Positions 10,400-18,374 of a DNA stretch of 19,272 nt are shown here, piece by piece (the first letter of the stretch is position 1; each line of letters opens with the position of its first letter). A model generated the notes under the pieces. The model saw only the letters and a list, made by a program, of their open reading frames with translations, did not search any database and had not been told where the DNA came from. The position numbers and the translations under genes are program-made. Source of the stretch: Porogramme epimiltina. Its lineage: Eukaryota > Basidiomycota > Agaricomycetes > Polyporales > Polyporaceae. The stretch spans positions 1 to 19,272 of the forward strand of contig FTLJ01001146.1 in assembly GCA_900155495.1 (NCBI GenBank), read 5' to 3'.

Positions 10400-10615
10400 C
10401 TATATCACCTCTTCGAATGCTTGAACAGAGTTTCCTTGTGGGCCTATCGCGTCCAAGTTGTCAACAAGACATCTCTCAAGTCTGCATTTTTCGTAAATGG
10501 CCTTCCAACTGTTGGTAGTACCACACACGAGTGTGGGTGATATGCTGCTTGGAGGTAGGGAGCATACTTTCATGGTCGGCAAGGCAGAGTGGCCTTTATA
10601 CTGCTGTGGATGCAC
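10400..10615 (-). CDS. Hypothetical minus-strand ORF, possibly a gene fragment
   Basis: A 71-codon frame ends at 10400. Its second half has plausible composition (CGTTNSWKAIYEKCRLERCL, then VDNLDAIGPQGNSVQAFEEV). I do not recognise it. No splice signals or promoter could be tied to it with confidence, and 71 codons can arise by chance. It may be the last exon of a gene whose upstream part lies in the degenerate minus-strand DNA up to 11.5 kb. Confidence 0.25.
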   Translation of the reverse strand: MHPQQYKGHSALPTMKVCSLPPSSISPTLVCGTTNSWKAIYEKCRLERCLVDNLDAIGPQGNSVQAFEEVI

Positions 10616-10750
10616 TGATGGGCAAAGTTCAGGATAATTACGCCCGGTGTGGCTTCAGGGTAATCGTGTTGGCGCCCGCCGCATTGTGGAGGGATAGCAG
10701 CCGGATCAGTTTGGCACACCGGTGACGCCCGTCGCATGGGTGGCAGCAGT

Positions 10751-10789
10751 CAGATCTACGGGCGCTGAGAGTAAGCGCCCGTAGATCTG
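10751..10789. repeat. Perfect 16-bp inverted repeat with 7-base loop
   Basis: CAGATCTACGGGCGCT (10751-10766) is followed by a 7-base loop and its exact reverse complement (10774-10789). The core ACGGGCGCTTAC recurs at 10831-10842. It sits in a non-coding stretch among short direct repeats. It could be a miniature transposable element remnant, a hairpin in an RNA, or a terminator-like structure. No target-site duplication is obvious. Confidence 0.8.
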
Positions 10790-10804
10790 CCTGGTGTTCG
10801 CTAT

Positions 10805-10926
10805 GAATATGACAACTTCGGACAAAGCCCACGGGCGCTTACACCGTTCCGGAGGGCGGAATATGATAACTCGGACAAGGTCTCCTTCCTAATGTGGACA
10901 TCAAATTATGAAAGGTGCGGACAAAC
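10805..10926 (+). repeat. Three degenerate 23-bp direct repeats
   Basis: The motif GAATATGACAACTTCGGACA (10805 onward) recurs as GAATATGATAACTCGGACAA (10859) and, more diverged, as AATTATGAAAGGTGCGGACA (10904). Spacing is about 50 bases. It lies immediately after the hairpin and may belong to the same element. Confidence 0.5.
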
Positions 10927-10989
10927 ATAGGGCTAGTTTCCCGGGGCCTACTGTAGATAAGGTGGCCTTAGAAGTTAAATAACAAATAT

Positions 10990-11540
10990 TCACTTTACTT
11001 TGGCCACTAGACTCTCAAAGCAGGAGTAGTCAGTAGTGGACAGGACAATGGCGATCCTACCTAGGATTGCAAGCGGGTCCGGAGGTAGGCACGGAGGATG
11101 AAGTGATGGTCTTGAAGCCTTGTCCCCCAAGGACAGACCGCCCGCCTGGGCGATTGAGGTCGTCAGACCCTGCTGGACGCACGTGGTCGATGAGGTCATC
11201 CACCGGGGACGGGACCCCTATTCGATGCCCGTGCTCTATTAGGTCGTCCGTCCCCTTTCAGACCTCCATGCTCTATTAGGTCGTCCGTCCCCTTTCAGAC
11301 GCCCATGCTCTATGAGGTCGTCGACTCGTCTGACAGGAGTGATGAAAGAGCACGGGCGTCAAACAACGGTGGGCAACTCCAAAACGGGATAGCGAGGCCA
11401 GAGATCGGGCATCCCGGCGGACGACCTCCGGGGGGCTGTCCTTTCCAACACCACCTTTTTGCCGGGTCCGTCCAGTAGTACAAAAGTCTCCTACCGTGCA
11501 CCCCTGCCGAACATGCCCCCATCCCACTACTGCTCCCAAT
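10990..11540 (-). pseudogene. Degenerate minus-strand gene, possibly F-box-like
   Basis: A minus-strand frame from about 11539 to 11276 contains PPEVVRRDARSLASLSRFG followed by VAHRCLTPVLFHH. This resembles the LPPE...LASLSRV...ATPVLFRH pattern of basidiomycete F-box-like proteins, although the middle of the domain is short. A separate minus frame at 11199-10990 contains PPCLPPDPLAILGRIAIVL and ends with CFESLVAKVK, with possible intron signals (GTAGGAT ... CTGAC ... GAG). Between them a 37-bp tandem repeat shifts the frame with each unit. It overlaps the promoter side of the second Zn2Cys6 gene, which makes an active gene unlikely. The F-box call is an inference from pattern only. Confidence 0.3.
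11229..11322. repeat. 37-bp tandem repeat, about 2.5 copies
   Basis: Units start at 11229, 11266 and 11303, the third partial. Each begins CCRTGCTCTATTAGGTCGTC and the first two end in CCCTTTCAGAC. Related but diverged units (GAGGTCATC, GAGGTCGTC) occur at 11154-11200. On the minus strand each unit starts GACGACCTMATAGAGCA, and 37 is not a multiple of three, so a coding frame would shift with each copy. Confidence 0.8.
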
Positions 11541-12799
11541 GTCTGCTGTTACCAATCTACACAATCAGAGCTCTTTCAAGCAGCACTATTCTGACTCTCA
11601 GCTTGACTCACACATCGTCGCCAATTCTACCACCACTGGGGATCAGATCGATCAAGTTTTGCATGTTCGTACCACTACTGCAGATGGATTTCACGGGCGT
11701 TGTAAAACACAAGGTATATACTCGAAAACCTCCCCTTGATCGCCATAATGTGCCATGCTGAGTGATTGTCTGGGGAATAGAGTCCCTGATGGGTGCATCC
11801 GAACAGCCCCAACAAATCTCCCACACTGCTTTAGAAATGAGTCAACTTGCTGTCAAAGGTGGAGTAAAATCACATTTTGGCGTTCTATTGAAGGAACGTT
11901 TTTCGACTTCTCGCTTGTCGTTTCGCGTCTTTGCTTCGAGTTGGCTTTTCAGCCACTGATACTACGTATTTTATCTGTATAGCTACTATCCCACCAGGAG
12001 GCAGCAGGATGCATGCCGTGACACGCCGTTCTCGCACACCGGCTCAGCATGGCATACTCAACACCGGTACTACGACCATTACCAGGCGTCGTTACGCGGC
12101 TGCAGTACGTTTCCGAGTTATTACAAAAACCACAAGTCTGACCGATGCATTCCGCTTATTAGTGTGTCAACTGTAGAGACGCAAAGAAGACGTGTAATCG
12201 TGGCCGCCCGTGCTCTAGGTGCACTTCTAAGGGCATAAGCGACACATGCTGTTATCTCCCTCGACGGTCTTCTGAAAAGGGCAAGGTCGCGAACACTACG
12301 TTGCCTTCTCCTATTCCCGGGCAAATGCGCGGATCATTTTGCATCACGTGTGGACGTAAGCACCATCCTATCAAATTTATGAACATGGTTAATATTTTTT
12401 AATTATACGCTGCTAGAACCGAACCCGACCTTTGATACCTCCTTGAACAACAATGCCCAAATGCTACTCCACCAGTCACTGATCGGACATGCACCGGAAT
12501 CTATCGCCTACCCGCAATTCTCCGCGGATGCTGCCCTTCCGTCGGCGTCGATGCGTTCCCAGCATGCTGACGCAGCCCCGACGGAAAATCACCTATGGGC
12601 CTCTTATGACGGCTCCGGGTTTCAAACATATGCCGAGACTGGCATGCCTTCGGTTAATCATTCCCCTCAAGTTCCCTCCTTCCCATCACAGCCGTTTGAC
12701 GAGAGTTCCACGTCCTACCCGAGTTGCTACAACATTGGGCAAAGCATAGCCTCGCACTGGGGACTCAACGAGGGTCTTCCGGATGGAAGCTATGCATAG
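11539..12799 (+). CDS. Zn2Cys6 (GAL4-type) transcription factor, copy 2, five exons, 316 aa
   Basis: Predicted exons are 11539-11713, 11781-11858, 11983-12104, 12163-12355 and 12417-12799; phases agree throughout and the sum is 951 bases. The zinc cluster opens exon 4 at Cys126, 129, 136, 142, 145 and 154 with spacing C-x2-C-x6-C-x5-C-x2-C-x8-C (CVNCRDAKKTCNRGRPCSRC, then TSKGISDTC). The basic run TRRRYAAA precedes it. A Cys185-x2-Cys188 pair ends exon 4. The N-terminus is Ser/Thr/Gln-rich and the 126-residue C-terminal exon is rich in Ser, Pro, Gln and aromatic residues, typical of activation regions. It is a nuclear DNA-binding regulator of unknown targets. The paralogue at 132 has the same five-exon plan, the same phases (1, 1, 0, 1) and the same 67-base first intron. 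Intron 3 (11859-11982) is long at 124 bases and starts GTGGAG, so its ends are the least certain; an acceptor at 11997 also keeps frame. Confidence 0.82.
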
Positions 12800-12835
12800 A
12801 TAAATCACCGAGGTTTTATCATGTATGCACAGCTG

Positions 12836-12879
12836 GTAAGCTACCTTTTGAACTAGTGTCTGGGACTAACTAACTATAG
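12836..12879 (+). other. Probable 3'UTR intron of the second Zn2Cys6 gene
   Basis: A GTAAGC donor 36 bases after the stop, a GACTAAC branch site and a CTATAG acceptor define a 44-base intron. It corresponds in position to the one after copy 1. An alternative acceptor follows at about 12888. Confidence 0.55.
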
Positions 12880-12889
12880 TTACATCAGC

Positions 12890-13180
12890 TCGTTACCAAG
12901 TGTCGCTTCCCAGGTTCTTCATCCCCCCCGCTGTTCTAATGTCACGTCTTGTTCCTCGCTGTCTCCGTCGTTTTCCCAATAGCTCCGCGCGCTCTCGCTT
13001 CCTCTTATTTTCGTTTCAAAGTGTTCTGAATGATGTGAATTTGCGGTGGTAGTTATTTCTCATACATACCAACGAAGAAGATACGCGAAGTTGTAAATTC
13101 CCGGTGTAACACTATGATAGGCCGATTAACGCACAAATTACATTGTATTCCTTATTCTAATGCCTCTAGCCCGTCTCCAA
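12890..13180. other. Intergenic spacer, no gene seen
   Basis: This is the 3' flank of the second regulator gene. It holds pyrimidine-rich tracts near 12910-13010 and no protein-like open frame. Confidence 0.5.
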
Positions 13181-13181
13181 G

Positions 13182-13188
13182 TATAAAC
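13182..13188 (+). promoter_or_regulatory. TATA box before a small gene
   Basis: TATAAAC lies 157 bases before the ATG at 13339. No other in-frame start intervenes. The arrangement resembles the promoter of the first gene in the window. Confidence 0.35.
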
Positions 13189-13338
13189 TCTCGGACACTT
13201 GTCGCGACTGCTTAGTCTCAGCGTGCATCTAAGAACACGCAGTCTTCCTGGTTATACACAGCTCCGCGCTCCTAGGACATTACCCAGACTCCCGTCATTC
13301 ATCTAAGCTAACTCCGTATCAGCACTGCTACTTATGTC

Positions 13339-13632
13339 ATGTCTCACGCGAGCTTCACATCGAGCGAGCACTTGACATCTTATCTCGCTCAACAACAGTC
13401 GGGTCATAGAAAGACTTTCGCAAAAGGACCAGACGTTAGCGACGCATCAATGCTCCTAACGTCTCTGACCCTTGCCCGAACGGGTCGCAAAACGGTTGGA
13501 GGAAACGCAGGAAGAGCGGGGCGAGTTAGCGCAGAGTTGCCCCCGGCCATCGAGAGAGATAGTAGCAGGGCAGACATAGGTACAGCTGTGGAAACATTAT
13601 ACACAAATCAGGGCTGCCACTCGGATTGGTAG
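13339..13632 (+). CDS. Hypothetical small protein, 97 aa
   Basis: An uninterrupted frame starts at an ATG downstream of a TATA box and a C-rich leader. The N-terminal third is Ser/Gln-rich (SFTSSEHLTSYLAQQQSG); the middle is basic and Gly/Arg-rich (TGRKTVGGNAGRAGRV). There is no signal peptide, membrane segment or known motif. A splice donor (GTACAG) near 13580 could remove the last residues. I do not recognise the product, and chance is a real alternative. Confidence 0.3.
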   Translation: MSHASFTSSEHLTSYLAQQQSGHRKTFAKGPDVSDASMLLTSLTLARTGRKTVGGNAGRAGRVSAELPPAIERDSSRADIGTAVETLYTNQGCHSDW

Positions 13633-13639
13633 AGGACGC

Positions 13640-13985
13640 AAGCATTCTTACTTTGTCGAAGTAAGCCCGGATCACAAAGAGAAAGAAGTCCTGAGAACAG
13701 TGAGGCACCGCTTCCCTTCGTAGGATACTAGGTTGAAGAAACGTTAGGTTTAGTATACTACATCTAGGTGAGGGTCATTGAGTCGTAAGATAGGACCGCA
13801 ACTTCTACAAGGATCTACCGTAGAGCTCCTGGCGCTGGCATACCTCTTCAGGGGCGAAAGGTATGACGACATTAATGGGTGTTCGGAGAAGGCAATTGTT
13901 CCGCGCGCCTTATCATAGGAATGGGCTATGGTGACAGAGCGCTCAAGCGGGGCGGTATCGCGCGTGGAGAAGAAGATCTGAATCG
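13640..13985. other. Spacer, no gene seen
   Basis: Only short open frames of mixed composition are present on both strands. A small hairpin (TTACTT, five-base loop, AAGTAA) is at about 13649. Nothing else is supported. Confidence 0.4.
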
Positions 13986-13988
13986 CGG

Positions 13989-14252
13989 ATGGACATTGCC
14001 ACATGCCCTGTACGTCGTGCCACGAGAAAGTCTTCTATTAATGTGGTGTCCGAGGGGTTGTATGAGGAGCCATGGGAATTTCACAATCCTATAGGGGCAC
14101 AAACGAAGGTATTGCTTAATGGACGGAGCAACGCTACAGCAAATATTCGCGGAACTAGATGGAATGTAACACTGGGTGAGATTCAAATAGTCAAGCTCGG
14201 AGAGGCAGAACTCGCAGCTGTCTGCAAGAAGAGAAGCTCTCTCTCGCAGTGA
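13989..14252 (+). CDS. Hypothetical ORF, 87 aa
   Basis: The frame contains a plausible protein stretch (SEGLYEEPWEFHNPIGAQTK, NGRSNATANIRGTRWNVTLG, EIQIVKLGEAELAAVCKK). No family is recognised. There is no convincing promoter, and the first 20 codons look less protein-like, so the true exon may start at an acceptor such as the CGAG near 14023. A longer minus-strand frame covers the same bases but is Arg/Ser/Cys-rich and looks like a shadow. Confidence 0.25.
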   Translation: MDIATCPVRRATRKSSINVVSEGLYEEPWEFHNPIGAQTKVLLNGRSNATANIRGTRWNVTLGEIQIVKLGEAELAAVCKKRSSLSQ

Positions 14253-14259
14253 CATCTGC

Positions 14260-14639
14260 ATGAGCAGAAGAGGTAGTTTGAATGGATAGGTAAAGCTATG
14301 GGTGTGCGGGGTAGGGGCCCATGGGAGATGGTGAGATTAGTCAGCGAGAATCCACATAGAGCTGCTCAGCTGATGCGCCGCTAAGCCGGAGTGTAGGTCC
14401 CTTGGCAGATGATAGATGATCTTACATGAAACTTTGATTGCAAGTTGATGTCATACAACTTTCGCGGGTAGAGCAGTATGGCGGCCTGTGGCATATGAGA
14501 GACTCCAGCATGAGAGGGGAACAGGCATAGCTGAGTGAATGAGGCAAAGCACTAGCGGCCAGTCACGTTGTATACTGGCGAGCGTCTCATCCACTGCTTC
14601 AGGGATGAAAATGGTCCTGGAGCAGTGTCTTTGGGAGGG
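14260..14639. other. Spacer before cassette 3, no gene seen
   Basis: No protein-like frame stands out on the plus strand. On the minus strand a frame passing into cassette 3 ends here (PPKDTAPGPFSSLKQWMRRS ... stop at 14552). It is open but unrecognised. Confidence 0.35.
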
Positions 14640-14759
14640 AATCCGTGTCTATTGGTAGGCAGAGGAGGTTCAACGAGATTGACTTGCAGGCTGTTCACTG
14701 GCGGTCGGAGAGGAAGGGAGATCGGGGACGTCAGATGCCGGTCCCGGCCCGGCGTTGTA

Positions 14760-14813
14760 GAGCCAATCGGGCGAGGAGCTGAAATCTGGATCGAGATCAT
14801 CGGAGTGTGAATT
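14760..14813 (-). other. Antisense segment matching 3144-3197
   Basis: This is the cassette 3 partner of the conserved 54-base segment in cassette 1. The minus strand reads NSHSDDLDPDFSSSPDWL inside a longer open frame (14927 to 14670). The conserved frame suggests either a divergent gene or a conserved 5' region of U. Confidence 0.3.
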
Positions 14814-14819
14814 GGGACC

Positions 14820-16960
14820 CCTCCGGCCTCGGCCCATATTCCGCTCCCCCTCCCGACGCGACCATGTCTGCTCATCATGCCTTTTGCCAGAACGCTCTCT
14901 CGATCTCTCGCTCCCCCATGCGTCCAATGGCTTTCACAGCTGCCAGCGCTACTGTCGTGGCGGTCTAGAAGGCTTCCTTAGCGTCTGTGTGCCGTCTCCG
15001 CAAAGGTACTCGTGCGTGTGACTCCATGTTCAAGCCCACGTCTCGGTCGTTGCGAAGCCGATACTTACTGACTATATGCTCCTTCATAGCCGAATCTGTG
15101 CTGTCACAGTGCTTCGCAGATGTCGATGAGCCGATACACGAGGTTGATGTCGTTGCGGCGGACTCCGGGTCTTCGGAGATTATCATAGTGGTATATTGAC
15201 TGCGAGTCGTCAAGGCTTCTTGCGCCCTGGAGCCTGCGTGGAATTTTCATCGCGCTATAGACTAAGGATGCCGCTGGTATGAATGGGGCTTCCCTGAAGA
15301 GGAATCTTGGTAGCGGAGAGTACGTATCTGCCGTGCTGTGTCCGATGTGACTGCGCGCTGACTGTTGGATCAGTGTCTAAGAGACTTCTTCGAACGCCGG
15401 CACCCACGGAGTACGGGAGGTTGAGAATGAGGAAGGACGAGGGAAGGCCAGAAGGACAAGGGACTTTGAGGCGCTCTCCGTGCTCTGTCCGTCGTTCGTC
15501 TTCACACACCAAGGTGCGTTTCCGGATCATACAGTATACCTTGCGCGTTTGTCCTAACTTCAACCTTTTCCTTTACGTCAGGAAGGTGCTCCTAGGGCTC
15601 TGATGAGCGACGTGATCTGTCAAGAGGGAACGCCTTCTGTAGACAACGTCCCATACTCCAACAATGCTCAGATCGAGACCAGGACCGGGGGACTATCTAC
15701 AATTCCAGATGTACGTCATCTCCTCGCGACGCCACGTACTTCGCACTTGGATTTCAGCTGTCTACGGTCGACAGCTCGTGGCAGCACGAGTTCGGCAAAT
15801 TCTTGCTGGAAGCGGGACCGATCGGAGCCTCGCACACATTGTACCTTCGTATACTGAATCCAAAGAAATGGTTTGTAGCGGCGTGGGCTACGATCGCCTC
15901 AGTGCCGCCGGATCACGTCACGTGCCGCTCTAGTCTTCACCGGCGCCACTGACGCGTCCTGGCCAGGGGGCGCGATCGCAGCTGCGGGCAACCGCTCGTT
16001 CTCTATTATGCTCGTTCTAATCACGCGTTGTCATGCCCCTCCTCGTCTCCCCTACGCCATGTCGAGATCCACCGCCCTCTCGTACCTTCGCACCGTGTCC
16101 TTCATCAACTCGTCTTTCGAGAACGCGGAGCGCGCACGGGCTCAGCACCTATCAGACCGTTCGTGCAAACTCGTGCACTTCAAGTTGCAGGATGACGTTT
16201 CTCCCACCTCGTCGCTTTTCGGCTGAAGCGCATACTCTGGGCGCTCCCGACGCTCCCCGCCCAAGCAGCGCACGCGGTCTGGGTCTCCTGTGCCTCCCTG
16301 TCCCCTGCACCCTATCATAAGGCAAGAACCTGGTCTGCACTTCGGTTTTCATGCGCGAGACTGACAAAGGGCGTACCTCTACAGAGAACACCAAGCTCAC
16401 ACCGCGTGCTGCGCTCATACCTTCGTCACGGACCCCTCGCGGCATTGCGCGCCCTCGATCTCTCGCCCTGGCGGCGTCTCTCACAGCCCCGTAGCTCCCC
16501 GCACAGTGCACCTGTGTCCACGCACGGGCCTCAGCCATGCCCCAATCAGCCCTCCCTGCCGCTCTTCCTAGTCCGAACCATACCCCATCTCCCTTTCCCC
16601 ACCCCCGTCGATCCTCCACACCTTCATCTTGTCTGCCCCGCGCTTGCAACCCGACCCGCCTCCGAAGCCGCAAAGAAACAACGGCTCACCTCTGGGCTGC
16701 GAAAGCGCAGGCGGTGCCACACGGGATGCAATACTCAGAGAGCGAAGGGCGCGCCCGCGTTCATGACCCTGTCGGGGAGATGCGGTGCAAGGAGTGGCGC
16801 CGGGCGGTGCGGCAGCCCGCGGGGGTGTGCGGTGAGGAGAACCGGCGCGAGCACCCGGCAGTCGTCAGTAGCGCGGCGTGAGGAGCTGGAAGGGGGCGAA
16901 CATGAGAGCAACGCGAACGGTGCGGGGTGTGGGTATTCTGTTCGCCGCTCTCGCCGATGT
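14820..16960 (+). pseudogene. Decayed multi-exon gene U, cassette 3 copy, function unknown
   Basis: It aligns with 3225-5460. Introns match cassette 1: 15006-15089 (GTACTC donor, CATAG acceptor), 15514-15581 (GTGCGT donor, CGTCAG acceptor) and 16322-16384, which has a GC donor (GCAAGA) where cassette 1 has GTAATA. Readable exons include ESVLSQCFADVDEPIHEVDV, a segment joining across intron 2 to EGAPRALMSDVICQEGTPSV, and a clean frame at 15698-15949 reading FALGFQLSTVDSSWQHEFGK, FLLEAGPIGASHTLYLRI and NPKKWFVAAWATIASVPPDH. After a shift, FINSSFENAERARAQHLSDR follows, and the end is basic (KKQRLTSGLRKRRRC) then acidic. Stops and shifts between these pieces show it is not functional as it stands. 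I could not name the family. Confidence 0.55.
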
Positions 16961-16979
16961 GTGCGGGCCACTTGTATGG

Positions 16980-17850
16980 ACGCAGAATAGCCTTGGTCAG
17001 GCAGCGGATGAATCTAGACCTTGCATGATGCGCAGGCGCGTGGAGTCCCGGACGTCGCCTCAACCAAAAGGATCCGAGCTGATCGGCGTATGACACTATT
17101 TGCTAAGGTGAAAACGGTAGAAGACATGTGCTGAGACGGTGCGGCGGAAAGATGCGACATTGCAGCCCTCTCGCTGGTATGGAACACCGCATTGTGCACA
17201 CATAGCGGCAGGTGGGCGAGCGGCGCAGTGCGGGCATCGGGACCACAATGCTCTGTCTGCGTCGCGGCGCAAGGTGCTGGATCGAAGCTCCCGTGGGCTA
17301 AGCTTACGATGACGCCTGCGCAGAAGGCCACCACGAGGCCCCTGAAACACGAGAAGGGAGGTCATTGCGGCGATCAAGGCCACAATGGGTCGCTCCCTGT
17401 GCTGCAGAATGGCAGAATGTGAGAGAGATGATGACATCTCCTCAGGCTACTGGATGAGACCCTCCGAGTTCCCCGAGCGGAGTGACAGCAGAGGAGTTAG
17501 AGTGGCAGCGCAGCCTTGGTAGCCCGCATGGAGGGCATGGCGTATGGGGATTGGATCAGTAATCCGACGGCAAAGCCGGGCATAAGCAAGTGCCGCATAT
17601 TGCAGAACTTTCGCTGTTCGGCATGTCAGGACTCAACCTGGAGCAGCTTGGACATAATAGGGAACCAGCAATAAGAGCTCTTAGTAGGCCTCGTGCAATG
17701 TGATGACTAATCTCCCTAATTTGGTAATGTCATCTGGTCGTCCACGCTCCTCAGGTTGCCTGGTATAAGCCCGGCAGAGCGCTATCCAGCTTTCCCATCT
17801 AGTTCCGGCAAAGTCCTTCCACTATCGCCTGGTCACTGGGCGTGTAACTC
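16980..17850 (+). other. Linker between U and MIC27 copy C
   Basis: It corresponds to the 8.3-9.29 kb linker of cassette 2, including the GCGGCGATCAAGGCCA motif near 17367 and the CAGCCTTGGTAGCCCGCATG stretch near 17510. Minus-strand frames of about 110 codons here are Arg/Ser/Cys-rich and not convincing. No gene is recognised. Confidence 0.35.
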
Positions 17851-17859
17851 AACTACATT

Positions 17860-18372
17860 CAGAGTAAGGAGGACACAATGCTGGCTTTAGTCGCAGTGTG
17901 CATGAACACGAGAGGAACGTATTCTGTCGTAGTCTCGGATGTTGTATTCATTCTCTCCCTCCGTGACAGCTCCAGTCTCTGAGGAGGATTGAGAACTCGT
18001 AGAAAACTCTCAGGACTAAAATAGTAAACTGGTGTTGTCCAAAATGAGCCGGCGGGGCCGCGCAACGATGGGCACCCAGCGCATGCTTCGGTCTCATGAC
18101 GAGTCCTCTGATGTCCAGTAGGCTGTTGAGCGTACGTTGCTTTTTTCCCTCTGGTGGCCTTCGTATGAACACTCATGATCCCTCAAAGTATGATCATGCT
18201 CCTAATGATGCCCACTGGACCTCTCCCCTAGTGTCATCTACAACGGTCACATTACCACCACTGGTTGCACACTCGTCCAAAACTGCGTCTCTCGGCTATC
18301 TGCTCTCAATCCAGACTATCCGGATAGTCTCCCTCAATTACTTCTTTGGATTCAGAGGGCCCATTCAATAAA
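17860..18372 (+). pseudogene. MIC26/MIC27 (ApoO-type) pseudogene, copy C
   Basis: This is the most diverged copy. A 51-base intron (17919-17969, GTATTC donor, GACAG acceptor) has exactly the length and place of intron 1 in copies A and B, and the next exon begins CTCC as in copy B. A second GTACGT donor near 18130 and a CAAAG acceptor near 18186 match intron 2. The core is recognisable at low identity: TVTLPPLVAHSSKTASLGYL aligns with VATLTGTVVARNRLF, and IVSLNYFFGF aligns with LLSLNHFLP. Stops are frequent in the exon after intron 1. The C-terminal half is missing after 18372. It is identified mainly by alignment to copies A and B. Confidence 0.55.
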
Positions 18373-18374
18373 GC

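Noticed and set aside
11229..11322. Possible CRISPR-like array
   Set aside because: The units are directly adjacent without variable spacers, and the host is a fungus. It is a simple tandem repeat.
16152..16673. A 173-codon minus-strand open frame
   Set aside because: It is dominated by Arg and Gly and lies opposite conserved plus-strand exons and the GC-AG intron of U, so it is treated as a shadow.
3030..18372. Retrotransposon or DNA transposon as the cause of the repeats
   Set aside because: I saw no reverse transcriptase, integrase or transposase motif and no long terminal repeats. The repeated units contain spliced host-type genes.
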